Below are positions 10,636-20,642 of a stretch of DNA of 64,000 nt, piece after piece. The stretch's first letter is position 1. Every line of letters starts with the position of its first letter. This DNA is from Immersiella caudata (Eukaryota; Ascomycota; Sordariomycetes; Sordariales; Lasiosphaeriaceae): contig JAULSU010000007.1 of NCBI GenBank assembly GCA_030512335.1, positions 2,604,001 through 2,668,000 of the forward strand, read 5' to 3'. Below the pieces are notes generated by a model. That model did not search any database. It was not told the DNA's origin and worked only from the letters and a program-made list of their open reading frames with translations. The position numbers and the translations under genes were made by a program.

Positions 10636-12289
10636 ACCTGATAATGGATGATTGAGTTTCTACCTGCAGATGATCGCCAAGTTGGCGCTATTTGAAGAGG
10701 CTTGGCCGTTGGCGATGCGGGTTGCCAGTGGTGGTGCCGAGGGCAGGGGTGGGCAGTGGTCTGATACTCGGCTGACCACGGGTGATCCTAGGGTCGCTCC
10801 ACCACCATTCGATGACTCCGAGATTTGGCGAAAGAGATCCAGATCGCTAGCTGAGCAGGATGGGCAACGCCATTTATGTAACTCTCAGCTCAGCCAGTTC
10901 TTCCAATGCGCAACGACCTGCGCTGCGATTTGGCGTGCGGTGCCGTCGGGTTGACGACGGGAAGAGCTCTCGGGCGTTCAACGCCGCTCGGTTCGGAGCG
11001 AAGTGGATGCCGTTGTGGGGAATCTCAGAAGCTTCCACTTTCCCGTTTCTGAGACCAAGAGTACCCGCCTTCCACGTGATGCAACTGATCTGACGTCGCC
11101 AACTTGTCTTCTCGACGTTGATAGCTTCACGATATCAACCTCAACACCCCGAATAGGAGTCCACGCTTTGTGTGGAGATGAAGCACAAGCCGTGGTGGTT
11201 GGTGGTGGGAGCGCCAGCGACCCCACGCGCATCAAGAAGAGGTACGTGCATGATCCACAACTGAGCGCAAGCGTTCAACGCCGCTCGGTTCGGAGCGAAG
11301 TGGATGCCGTTGTGGGGAATCTCAGAAGCTTCCACTTTCCCGTTTCTGAGACCAAGAGTACCCGCCTTCCACGTGATGCAACTGATCTGACGTCGCCAAC
11401 TTGTCTTCTCGACGTTGATAGCTTCACGATATCAACCTCAACACCCCGAATAGGAGTCCACGCTTTGTGTGGAGATGAAGCACAAGCCGTGGTGGTTGGT
11501 GGTGGGAGCGCCAGCGACCCCACGCGCATCAAGAAGAGGTACGTGCATGATCCACAACTGAGCGCAATGAGAGAAAATTCTGATCCATCATATTTGTCCA
11601 GAATGCCATGTGACTCAGATGGCTTCGTCCCCTTTGCGCCTCGATGCTGGTGCTGCTTTCGGGCTAACATGCATGCAACTGCGGCTGCCGAGGGAACCCC
11701 AGTGGCTTGCATGAGAACGGTCTAAATTCCATCTCCTCGCGGACGCAATGCTATCCGCTGGGATGGCGTTCGGGCATAACGGTGATTCCAGTTGCTGGAG
11801 TTATTCCCCTGCCAAGCGATTGGACGGTGCTTCCCAGCCTGCTGGCGTTGACACTAGCTGCGGCCGCTTCGAAGAAACCGATCAACCAACCTCTGGAGGT
11901 TACCTGCTGTGCGACCCAACCGACACTGACAGCATTTCCCAGCTCTAGGCGGGTTGAGCTACACCTTTGAGCAGCAACTGTGATAGGGCGCCTTGATTCG
12001 TGCCCGATGGGGGATGTGCAGGCCTGATGTCTCGATGGATTGGTCTGCGTCTTGGCAGTGGCTGTCTGACGGTCGTCGCGAGGGTGCGAGAGTCGACATG
12101 TAGGGCTGAAAGTCTTTGAGATAGACGGGGGGTTGGCAACCATCGTCACTTGATCGAAGAAACCGACGACGTGGTTCGCCTAGAAAATCTTCGAATGTCC
12201 CTCAAGTCAGTTCGTCATCACAGCAACATCACTCTACGCCTCATTCCTTTCGAGTCCGTCAACGTCAACGGCAAGGAACAACTTGAGCT
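10636..12289. other. Intergenic region containing a tandem duplication
   Basis: Apart from the 297-bp tandem duplication (separate entry) I see no recognisable gene. Open frames run across both copies only because the unit is a multiple of three. The part next to 10636 should hold the alcohol dehydrogenase promoter, and that next to 12290 the promoter of the SnoaL-like gene. Confidence 0.4.
10974..11567. repeat. Perfect direct tandem duplication, 2 x 297 bp
   Basis: Copy 1 is 10974-11270 and copy 2 is 11271-11567. Both begin GCGTTCAACGCCGCTCGG and end CCACAACTGAGCGCAA. By eye the copies are identical along their whole length, with abrupt limits at both ends and no intervening base. There are no terminal TG/CA dinucleotides, no target-site duplication and no coding domain, so it is not an LTR pair. 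It looks like a very recent segmental duplication or an assembly artefact. Confidence 0.9.
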
Positions 12290-12874
12290 ATGGCCTTTCC
12301 TACCCAGCCCAGTTTCGTCGTCCACTCTAGGGGATGGGATGCCAACCTTCTCCAGCACCCCGTTCCAAGATTCCTTCGTAAGTGCTGTGCCAGTTGTGCC
12401 AGCCAGGTCAACGGCTGACCCCAACCAGACGCCCATGAAGACGTTTTCGACGCCAAGGACCTCGAAGGCTGCAAACCCTTCTACGCCTCTGATATGACCC
12501 ACACCAAGAGCAACGGCCAGACCTTCTCCGGTGAAGCTGCTGTGGCCGCCTTGCGTGGTGATTGCTCCCTCTTCGCCGGATATTTTCACGAACCCGTCTT
12601 CTGCAGCATCAGCGAGACTGGTGACAGCTATCGTTTGATCGGCTGGGCCGAGATGTTTGTGGATCTGCCTGGTGGTGGTGAGAAGAAGTACACTGACCTA
12701 CAAGGTCGGGAGTGGGAGTGTCTGGCATTCTGGTCGTTCATCTATGATGTCGTCAAGGGTGGGGGATCCTCAAGGCTTCCAGGTCAAGACGTTGCAAATG
12801 CTTGCGGACCCAACCACCATCTAGGCGAGGCGATCAAGCGTGGGATCGTTCCCGTTGAGGCTCTCACTTCGTGA
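12290..12874 (+). CDS. SnoaL-like/NTF2-fold protein with a compensated frameshift
   Basis: Two exons, 12290-12377 and 12429-12874, give 177 aa; the 51-bp intron has donor GTAAGT, branch CTGAC and acceptor CAG. The body (DVFDAKDLEGCKPFYA, DMTHTKSNGQTFSGEA, YFHEPVFCSISETGDSYRLI, AEMFVDLPGGGEKKYTDLQG, GREWECLAFWSFIYDVVK) matches a widespread small fungal family related to SnoaL-like proteins, function unknown. Between about 12765 and 12821 the open frame reads an unrelated string, while the +1 frame there encodes the family-like segment DPQGFQVKTLQMLADPTTI. After 12822 the original frame again matches (GEAIKRGIVPVEALTS). One extra G in the G-run at 12761-12765 and one missing base near 12821 would explain this. 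The gene may be a pair of compensating indels or a sequencing artefact. Confidence 0.75.
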
Positions 12875-13258
12875 GTTTCTTTCAAGGCGAAGACAAAGAT
12901 GTTTGACGTTAGGAGCAATCAGCCTGGATAGCAACATGCTACATTTGGATACATAGGTTGAAGTACCTCGCCGCATACCTATGAAGGGCGTTCTTTGATG
13001 TTGATTGAACACCGGAGTGGCTGTGTTGAGAGCCAGTCTGGCCTGAGTCAAACCCGCAGGTCGGGTCAATGTTGACATCTATGTATCTTTGTCAAAGGTA
13101 TCGAATGGCATTGGGAATGGAAACGCGCTGGGGTCTCAACTCGATTGGCAAGGAGTGCGATGATCCTCTGTTCTGCCTCCTTCGATTACGTGCTCCAGGC
13201 GAGCCCGCTCCTAGGACCTGCAACCAAGGGAGCAAATTCTGGATTTCAAACACAACAA
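12875..13258. other. Intergenic, nothing recognised
   Basis: No gene seen between the SnoaL-like gene and tRNA-Glu. Confidence 0.4.
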
Positions 13259-13339
13259 TCGGGTATGGTGTAGTGGCTAACATCGCTGACTCTCATATTG
13301 AGAACTCAGCAGCCCGGGGTTCGATTCCCCGTTCCCGAG
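13259..13339 (+). tRNA. tRNA-Glu (CTC) with a short intron
   Basis: The cloverleaf can be drawn. The acceptor strand TCGGGTA at 13259-13265 pairs with TTCCCGA at 13332-13338, with one T:T mismatch. The D arm includes the A box TGGTGTAGTGG. The anticodon stem GCTGA (13285-13289) pairs with TCAGC (13306-13310). The T arm CGGGGTTCGATTCCCCG contains the B box. The loop starts CTCTCA, placing anticodon CTC at 13292-13294. About nine extra bases before the 3' anticodon stem fit a canonical intron after position 37. The identity Glu follows from the anticodon. No CCA is encoded, as expected in a eukaryotic nuclear gene. Confidence 0.85.
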
Positions 13340-13689
13340 TCTGAGCAGTAACTGTCTCCAACACTTTTGCCCTTTTTTTGAGCTTCAAACGCTGTATTGT
13401 CCTGTTCTTTTCGTTTATTTTGGTCCAAAACATTCACACTGCCAGCCCGCAATGCCTGTTTTGAGTTGATGCCATTGGCTGCTTTGTGGGAGTGCGGGGG
13501 AGGGGCGGTGCATGAGATGTCCAATGATTGCATCAAGAACAGCGCATGGTGCCGCCTGTCCGCCTTGGAGGGTGCGCAACCTAAGACGGCACATCTCTGG
13601 GCCGCCCCTACAAAACCGACTCCCAGATTGCTGCAGCTCCGAAGCTCAATCCAGCCTGTCGTCTATTGCTGACTTGCATCCACGGCAAT
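13340..13689. other. tRNA 3' flank and upstream region of a membrane protein gene
   Basis: Apart from the T-run noted separately I see no feature. No TATA element is obvious. Confidence 0.3.
13365..13379 (+). terminator. Pol III T-run terminator
   Basis: T4 at 13365-13368 and T7 at 13373-13379 lie about 30 bp downstream of tRNA-Glu, as expected for RNA polymerase III termination. Confidence 0.6.
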
Positions 13690-15114
13690 ATGGCCCCATT
13701 CAGTTTCATACCAGCAATCCTCGAGCAACGGCAACACGTCGCCGACGCAATCTACCCCGGCGCGATGCAGTGCTATGCCATTCCCTACAGCTGGCCCGGC
13801 TTCGTTGGTGACGTAGCCGCCATGTACATCGCCCTGCGCATCCATCATGGACGACCGCCGCTTCCAATCCTCCATCGCGAAATCCGCTACTCTCGCCTCA
13901 GAAAGTGGCTAGCAACGATGCAGCTGTTATGCTGCACCATTCTAGGCATTTGCAACTGCATTCGATGCTACAACTTCAACCCTCGGCAGAACGGACTGAT
14001 CCTCATCAGCATTGCGAGAACGTTCGTCGCCGCCTTCAACGCCTTTTCCCTCACGAACCCCTCTCTCCCCGATTCAAAATCGGGCAACTCCGGCACTCCA
14101 TCCCCTGATAGCACAGCACGCGGCGATTACCTCGATCCTGACGCTGCGGTTGCGGCGGCGGACGTAGCGCAAGAGAGCAGGGAAGAAGAGAACCCTGGTT
14201 CTCCCAAAGCTGCACCCATCCCTCTCCCGACGAAAGCGTTCGAACAGTCCACCGGGCCGGATACGGACTACGTCGTCGTTCCTAGCTCGAGTCAAACCCG
14301 CGAAGTTATTCCTCTCTTGACGAAAGCTCCCGAACAGCCCCCGGAGGGGTCTCTAGACAACACCGTTCCCAGATTCGGTCAAACTCGCGATGGTGCTCCT
14401 CTGACGAAAGTGCCTAAAACTGGGACGCCTCAAGACGACGCTGGTGCTAGCTCGAGTCAAACCCACGATGATCCTCTCATGACACAAGCGCCCGAACAAC
14501 CGATGGCGCCGCTTCCAAACACCCACGTTCCTAGCTCAAGTCAAACCTTCGACGATCCCCCACCTCCGTACTGCGCCGAACCCCCTGAGACGGCCAACGA
14601 CATCTCGCCCAGCGCCGCAGCCAACGCCCTCAATACCCTCGCAGCCGATGATGCTAAAGCAGCGGAACTCACGCCCGGTGCGATGGTCGTAATGTGCCTT
14701 TTGCCGCTGGTTCCGCTGTCCTTGATTACAGCGGGAATGTATCCGATACTGCACGATGTCGGAGTGGTTGGGGGTCGGATTGGTGTCGATGCGCACAACA
14801 CTTGGATCTTTTTCCTGCTCGGCCTCGGCTTCGGTGTTTTCTTTATTTTGTTTGGGTTCCTGGTAGTAGCTTGCGAGGCAGTCTTTGGCAAAGCACCCGA
14901 CGACCCTGAGGCCGCCATCAACGAACGGAAAAAGAGGCTCAAGAACGGGTGCTTGTTGACACTGTTTGTGACGGCCGTGATTATCGTGCTCCTCTCAAAC
15001 TGGGGTCTCGAAATCGCCGCTGGCGACCATATGCCAGACAAGAGTCGGCCTGATGTATTTGTGTTATACTGGGTTTTCTTCGTCGTCTCGAAGCTAACTC
15101 TGTTTGCATTTTGA
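13690..15114 (+). CDS. Hypothetical membrane protein with repetitive linker
   Basis: A single open frame encodes 474 aa from the Met at 13690 (context CAATATGGCC); a Met at 13666 would add eight residues. The N-terminal ~125 residues contain hydrophobic segments (LLCCTILGICNCI and LILISIARTFVAAF). A central hydrophilic region of about 200 residues is rich in Pro, Ser, Thr and acidic residues. It repeats a degenerate unit built on SSSQT(R/H/F)(D/E), PL(L/M)TxAPEQP and a spacer, about four to five times. The C-terminal third has further membrane helices: MVVMCLLPLVPLSLITAGMY, WIFFLLGLGFGVFFILFGFL, a helix near residue 430 and a final one ending KLTLFAF. The family is not recognised. The topology suggests two membrane blocks joined by a long disordered cytoplasmic or luminal loop. 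The frame is intact; the function is unknown. Confidence 0.65.
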   Translation: MAPFSFIPAILEQRQHVADAIYPGAMQCYAIPYSWPGFVGDVAAMYIALRIHHGRPPLPILHREIRYSRLRKWLATMQLLCCTILGICNCIRCYNFNPRQNGLILISIARTFVAAFNAFSLTNPSLPDSKSGNSGTPSPDSTARGDYLDPDAAVAAADVAQESREEENPGSPKAAPIPLPTKAFEQSTGPDTDYVVVPSSSQTREVIPLLTKAPEQPPEGSLDNTVPRFGQTRDGAPLTKVPKTGTPQDDAGASSSQTHDDPLMTQAPEQPMAPLPNTHVPSSSQTFDDPPPPYCAEPPETANDISPSAAANALNTLAADDAKAAELTPGAMVVMCLLPLVPLSLITAGMYPILHDVGVVGGRIGVDAHNTWIFFLLGLGFGVFFILFGFLVVACEAVFGKAPDDPEAAINERKKRLKNGCLLTLFVTAVIIVLLSNWGLEIAAGDHMPDKSRPDVFVLYWVFFVVSKLTLFAF

Positions 15115-15582
15115 GCTGCACCTGGCCGCTGGCCGGCTGAATGAAAGAATTTTATGGAGGAACTGATGGCCCAGGTGACATCGTGACCAGTGGGGTTTGG
15201 GATCGTCGCAGACCTTAGCGCTCCAAATCCGGTTAAACAGTACGAGGGGTCGCCAGCGGTTGCTGCATGCCAACAGCGGCTAGCAGCGCGGAGGGTTCCG
15301 GTTGGCAAGCCGTGGTGGGGTTCGCGTCGTTCCGCGGTGGTCTACGGATGCGGGAAGCCGCTCTAAGCGTTGGATGCGCGGGAGCTATGCTGAACCCGGA
15401 CATGACAGCCTGCTTGCGAATACGGGGCCAACACCGGGCAGGGTCGACAGTCTACAGGGAGTCTTGGGGATATTTGGGGCCTCCTCTGCCCGCTGTGGAG
15501 GCCCTTGTGTTTCACCACCGCACCAGTTTCCAGGCTGCCCAACGTCCCATTTGCAATACACGCGCACCTGGGCATCTTCATC
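15115..15582. other. Intergenic, nothing recognised
   Basis: No gene seen between the membrane protein gene and the first LaeA-like methyltransferase gene. Confidence 0.4.
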
Positions 15583-16823
15583 ATGGCGACCGACGACCCG
15601 GGCATTCTCCCAGCTGAAAACTGGACAGTGCAAGGCACTTCGGTGAGTCCGGCTCGTACTCCTACATTGTTGCTGAACTGACAACTGCTGTCAGGCCGGC
15701 TACGGTGCCTCTGATGGCGAATCTTCGACAGCATCGTTGACGGAGAGCATCTACGCATACAGGACGCTCCATGGCCGCACATATCATGCCGATAGGGGGG
15801 AATCGCAGTACTGGGGAACGAACGACAACCGGCAGAACGAGTCGTTAGACATCAAGTGAGCATGCCTCTGGCGGCTTGATCTCGCACTCGCTGACCCTCA
15901 AGCCATCATGCATGCACGCTCGCCCTTGACGGAAAGCTGTTTCTTGCGCCGCTGGAGAAGGACAAGGTGAAGAATGCGCTCGATTTGGGGACTGGCACCG
16001 GGATCTGGGCTATGTAGGTCTCTCGACATGGGTTCGTCGCGGTATCTGACTTTGCAGCGACTTTGCCGTTGAGTTCCCTGACGCCACCGTTTTGGGCACC
16101 GACCTTTCTCCTATTCAACCAAGTTTCATCCCGCCGAACCTGAAGTTGTAAGTGACCAAGGGCCAAGTCAAAAGCTGGAGACATGCTTGGACTCGACTAA
16201 CCAAACAGCGAAATCGATGACTACAACCAAGAATGGACCTTCCCGCAAAACCACTTTGATTACGTCCACACGCGCTGGCTGCTCGGCACTCCGACCGACT
16301 GGAACGTTTTCCTCAAGAGGGCCTTCGACTCCATCAAGCCCGGCGGCTGGCTTGAGACGTACGAAATGTCAGCCATCATCGAGAGTGACGACGACACCGT
16401 GACCGATCAGACAGCCTGTAAGCCAACCGACCCCTGACTGCGACTGATGCTGACAATTCAGTGGGCCAATGGGGCAAGATATTCATTGACGGTGGCAAGA
16501 AGGCCGGCCGCTCGTTCACGATCGTGCAGGACAACACGCAGAGGAAAGCCATGGAGGCGGCGGGGTTCGTCGACATCCAAGAGCACAACATCAAGATGCC
16601 CATCGGCGGCTGGGCTGCAGACCCGAAGCTTAAGGAGGTAGGGCTGTATTCGCAGCTTGTGCTGGAGGGCGACCCCGAAGGCTATGTCCTGTTCATGACG
16701 AGCACGCTGGGTTGGTCGAGGGAGCAGATTCTGGCATATATTGCTGCCGTCAAGAGGGAGACGCGGTCGGGCAAGCTGCGTCCATACTACAAACAAAAGG
16801 TTGTTTGGGGGCGAAAGCCTTGA
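15583..16823 (+). CDS. LaeA-like class I SAM methyltransferase (MT1), six exons
   Basis: Exons 15583-15642, 15695-15855, 15903-16013, 16058-16147, 16209-16417 and 16462-16823 sum to 993 bp and 330 aa with closed phases. The N-terminal region has the family pattern YAYRTLHGRTYH followed by HHACTLALDGKLFLAP. Motif I is ALDLGTGTGIWAIDFA. It continues into VLGTDLSPIQPSFIPPN (motif II region), DYVHTRWLLG, and the post-motif block LKRAFDSIKPGGWLETYE. The protein ends QKVVWGRKP, a C-terminal signature shared with MT3 in this window. Such proteins bind S-adenosylmethionine in a Rossmann fold; LaeA relatives influence secondary metabolism and development, but substrates of most are unknown and that role is an inference. 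Expected to be soluble, cytosolic or nuclear. No lesion was seen. Confidence 0.9.
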
Positions 16824-17888
16824 GAGATATTGGGACAAGGGGCTTTCCATGACGATAATGCATCAACTTATACCCGTGGTCATTGTCCATTTGTAGTGAG
16901 TGCCAGCACGGTTCCTCTTCCGCATCATTCCACGAGAGCTGAGCGACGAGGCACGTCTCAACATTTCATACAGCTTTAATACCACTTCCGACATGCAGCT
17001 CGAGCCAGGACTCCCCTGTCTTCATTCGAATGCATCCCGGGTGTCGGTCCCTGGCTGCTGCTCAGGGGGTCAGTTCAGCAACCCTAACCCTGCTCTGTGA
17101 ATTGACAGGCACTCTCACTCTGCCGCCATTTCAGCAAATCGGCAATTAATATCCAAAGCCTATCGTGGATCTCGTACGGGAAGGCGAGTGGCACAGCATC
17201 CTTCACAATGGTGGCTGCTGGGTAGGTGCACAGCAGAACTCGACTCCTGCCCAAATCGGGAGAAGCGCCTTGGCAAAGTCCGGCTTGACCTGCCCGAATG
17301 ACCACGACCAGACTCACCCACCACCGACGCAACATCGAACAGGCGCCTTCGACTTTTGGGATGCAGCTGCGCCATAATTTCCATTTCGACGAGCTACAAC
17401 CAAAAGTTGCTATTTCCGATCGCGCAGCACCGATAATGGCCGACCTGACCCCGACGCGACTCCCACCTGCTGCGATAAGACCGATAAGAACTCCCACAGC
17501 GCCATCTCGCGAAATGAAGCTCCCAAGCTTCCTGAACCGCTGCCAGCGTAATTTGCAGTTTGCTTCGTGACCACTGGGACCCTTGATCCTGGGTGCAGCA
17601 CCACGATGGAGAAGACAGCTGAGGCATCGCGTCAGCTGCAGGCCAGCACGCTCAGCGCGACTGTCCATGCTTTGGAAACAATTGTGGCTGACGAGAACAT
17701 ATCACAACGTTATTTAAATCTGGTTCGCGCCTCCTGAGCGCGCTGTGACGTCTCACTCGGAAGGATCTACTCGAAGACGGTTCTGTTGGGCTCATCAATC
17801 TCGACGCTGCCGACACCACTTCTAGCACCACACACAAACGTCCAAGCTACTCCCGGTCGGCTCTCTATCACAGTATCATCAAAACACA
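16824..17888. other. Intergenic region upstream of the GH18 gene
   Basis: No gene recognised. An AT-rich TTATTTAAAT-like element near 17707-17716, about 175 bp upstream of the GH18 start codon, may be part of its promoter (inference). Confidence 0.4.
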
Positions 17889-18986
17889 ATGAAGTTCACT
17901 CTTTTCGAGGCCCTCGGGCTTCTTGCCTCGTTCGTCGCGGCAGCACCGCCTGTGCCGGCTAAGCCCACCGCAGTCAGCCAAACCTCCAACGACGCCCATC
18001 TTTTGCCGCGCCTCGTGCTCTACTACCAGACAACCCACGACTCCGTCGGACGGCCCATATCCATGCTGCCCCTCATCACGGAGAAGCACATCGCCCTCAC
18101 CCACCTCCTCGTCTGCTCGTTCCACATCAACCGCGGCAGCAACCTCACCCTGAACGACTACCCTCCCCACTTCCCCCTGTTCAGCACCATGTGGGAGGAG
18201 ACGAAGCTGATGAAGGAAGCCGGCGTCAAGGTCATGGGTATGGTTGGTGGCGCCGCCGCAGGCTCCTTTGACAGGGACACACTCGACGGCCCTGAGGCTG
18301 CCTTCGAGCACTACTACGCCCAACTGCGAGATGCCATCACCATGTACGAGCTTGAGGGTATGGACATCGACGTCGAGCAGCCCATGAGCCAGAAGGGTAT
18401 CACGCGTCTCGTCCGTCGACTGCGCGCCGACTTCGGCCCCGACTTCATCATCACCCTCGCCCCTGTGTCGACAGCCCTCGCCATGGGCGGCAACCTCAGC
18501 GGCTTCAGCTACCCACAACTCGAGAACGAAGCCGGCAAGGACATCGCCTTCTACAACGCCCAGTTCTACAACGGGTGGGGCGACCTCTCAAGCACCGCCG
18601 GCTTTGACAGCATCATCAGACAGAGTTGGGACCCGACCAAGATTCTCGCGGGACAGGTCACCACCCCTGCGAACGGCGGTGGCTTCGTGTCGCACAACCG
18701 ACTCAACCAGACGATCAACGAGCTGCGCGCCAAGCATGGCGAGATTGGCGGCATCATGGGCTGGGAGTACTTCAACAGCAAGCCTGGCGACACGTCGCAG
18801 CCGTGGCTGTGGGCCCAGGTCATGACGGCGATCCTCAGGCCGAACCTGGTGCCGCAGTTGACTATTACCAGGGCGACGGCGGAGAAGCTGACAAGGTTGT
18901 GGCACTACAGCGGGCGACCGGGCGCGGAGATCTCGATGATGATGGGCCCTCCGAATGTGGACTACATGGCAATGATCAACGCGTGA
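17889..18986 (+). CDS. Secreted GH18 glycoside hydrolase
   Basis: A single exon encodes 365 aa with a strong start context (CACAATG). An N-terminal signal peptide is visible (MKFTLFEALGLLASFVAAAP, cleavage near residue 19). The GH18 active-site strand reads LEGMDIDVEQ, with Asp159, Asp161 and the catalytic acid Glu163; the first acidic position of the DxxDxDxE motif is Glu rather than Asp. Upstream the barrel strand VKVMGMVGGAAAGSF corresponds to the SxGG region of family 18. Downstream, FYNAQFYNGWG and GIMGWEYFN match later barrel strands. The enzyme should cleave chitin or the chitobiose core of N-glycans outside the cell; endo-chitinase or endo-beta-N-acetylglucosaminidase activity cannot be separated by eye. 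Two likely N-glycosylation sites occur (NLT, NLS). No carbohydrate-binding module is present. It appears intact. Confidence 0.88.
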   Translation: MKFTLFEALGLLASFVAAAPPVPAKPTAVSQTSNDAHLLPRLVLYYQTTHDSVGRPISMLPLITEKHIALTHLLVCSFHINRGSNLTLNDYPPHFPLFSTMWEETKLMKEAGVKVMGMVGGAAAGSFDRDTLDGPEAAFEHYYAQLRDAITMYELEGMDIDVEQPMSQKGITRLVRRLRADFGPDFIITLAPVSTALAMGGNLSGFSYPQLENEAGKDIAFYNAQFYNGWGDLSSTAGFDSIIRQSWDPTKILAGQVTTPANGGGFVSHNRLNQTINELRAKHGEIGGIMGWEYFNSKPGDTSQPWLWAQVMTAILRPNLVPQLTITRATAEKLTRLWHYSGRPGAEISMMMGPPNVDYMAMINA

Positions 18987-19376
18987 GAGTGAGTGTGTTT
19001 GACAGCCTTGGGACTGCATCGGTTCGCAGCATCTTTACTATCCTATGTAACTAGAGAGTATGGTTATGACACGGTGTTAGGTTAGGGTTATACCGGAATT
19101 GTTTCTTCCAGTGGTAGTGGTGCAACTGATACCCCGGTGCACTGAAGTGTTTACCCGAAGGGACACCCGGCTATCACCCTGGCCTAATATCCGTGATGGG
19201 TCTCCGATATTGCCTATCGTCGGGCTCCGCAACGCTCTTGGCAATTTAGTTCTCCCCATATATTCAGCGAGATATCGCTCGCGGCACATACAGTTGTTAC
19301 TCGGCATATGACAACATGATCTTGTTCTTTTATTTACACTCGTTTTAACAGCAGCAACCCCAAGCCGCCATCGACC
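18987..19376. other. Intergenic, nothing recognised
   Basis: No gene seen. A short GTTAGGTTAGGGTT-like stretch near 19076-19089 is too short to be telomeric. Confidence 0.4.
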
Positions 19377-19983
19377 ATGATACCTCTCCCCTTTCGCTCC
19401 CTTCTCTCCCTTTCGTTAGCCCTCCCCCAAGCCCTCCCCTCCCCTCCTGCCTAGACCAATCCCGGCCCTCAAAACAGTAACCATCACCAACGCCTACATC
19501 AACCGCGGTTCCCCCTTCCAACAAGAAACTATCACTGCGTCGCTCACCGTGTCTACTCTTACGCTGGGAATCATGGCAGAGCGAAACAACACCACAATCA
19601 TAGCTCTCACGCCGAACGGAATCGGAAGTGACCCGTATGCTTGGTACCCGTGTGAAGTTGGAGATAATAAAGTCGAGGCGACGGTGAGGTTCTAGTATGA
19701 TGACACGTTGAACTTTTTGACGGTTGAGGGGCGGTGGGTTTGCGAGGGGGGTGCGTGGCAGCCGAGGTGAGTTTGAGGGGTGTTTGTGTTGATTCAAGGG
19801 GGGTGGGGGGTTGAGACGTTGACGAGGAATAGAATTCCGATATATGCAGAGGGGTGGAATGAATACGAGGTGGGGACGAAGCGTGTAGAGAAGGATGGGT
19901 TCTCGAGGATGTGTGTCCAGGAGGGAAGAAAGGTGGACTTTGAGGTTGAGGTTGTGCCGGCTTTGAGGAGGGGTTGGAAGTGA
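19377..19983 (+). pseudogene. Broken small secreted protein gene
   Basis: A signal-peptide-like start at 19377 (MIPLPFRSLLSLSLALPQAL) is followed, after a one-base frame change within a CCCT-rich run near 19430-19450, by a frame encoding TVTITNAYINRGSPFQQETI. This frame continues through DPYAWYPCEVGDNKVEATV to an in-frame TAG at 19693-19695. Beyond the stop the frame stays open (DDTLNFLTVEGRWVCEGGA). It then splices through a good intron (19767-19832, donor GTGAGT) to an exon ending at 19983 with a third Cys (SRMCVQEG). The architecture, about 165 codons with a signal peptide and a few Cys, is that of a secreted effector-like protein of unknown family. One frameshift and one nonsense codon indicate a pseudogene, unless the stop is recoded. 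Confidence 0.6.
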
Positions 19984-20642
19984 GCGGCTTGTCACAGCGA
20001 GATGGCATAGAGGATAGTGAGCGAAGCGAGTGATGGTATATCTATCGAGGCCTATGGTAACCTAGTGAGCCGCGGGCGGCGAAATTCTACGGGACTAATA
20101 CTAACTTCCTGGTGCTGTCCGACGCCTAATCTCTACCAGATGGTTACTGCTCTGGCAGCCATTTCAAGGGGTACCATACTTGGATGACCTTTTCGCCGTC
20201 GTCCGCTACGTAATAATACTTGTTCGAGGAATCCCTGGCGTACGTGTGATTTACGTGCACCTGTACTTTCTCCCGGCAGGCTCCAGCGACAAGGGGGAGG
20301 ACCGCCAGCTCCATGCGGAAACACATCACCCAGATCTGCAAAGCGATTCAATAGAAACATACCGGCGGCAAGTGCATTCTAAATGCCTCATTGAAATTTT
20401 AAAATGCTTGGCTGCTTCTTGACAATACATTCTTCCCATTCAAAGATGCCTCATCGATTGTACAGGAGGCCTGATCCACATCAACCAAGGTCCCTTCCCA
20501 ATGCTAGGAACGCCTGCCACACTAGCCAAATGGACCCTTGCTTCTGCAGGAGCCTTTGTGGACAATACATCGTCACGACGGTCCACCCCTTTTCATTAGT
20601 CAATTTCATGACAAAGTCCACCACTCCATCAAGATCACACCC
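19984..20642. other. Intergenic; weak minus-strand open frame
   Basis: A minus-strand frame at 20144-20341 ends with a hydrophilic segment (NKYYYVADDGEKVIQVWYP) that looks protein-like, but no start, splice partner or family was found. Otherwise nothing recognised. Confidence 0.25.

Noticed and set aside
10974..11567. The 297-bp direct repeat as a pair of LTRs or a small transposon
   Set aside because: The copies touch, and there is no internal region, primer-binding site, terminal TG/CA or target duplication.
19076..19089. Telomere-like TTAGGG motif
   Set aside because: Only about two imperfect units; chance occurrence.
20144..20341. A minus-strand small protein
   Set aside because: The C-terminal text looks protein-like, but there is no start, splice partner or recognisable family.
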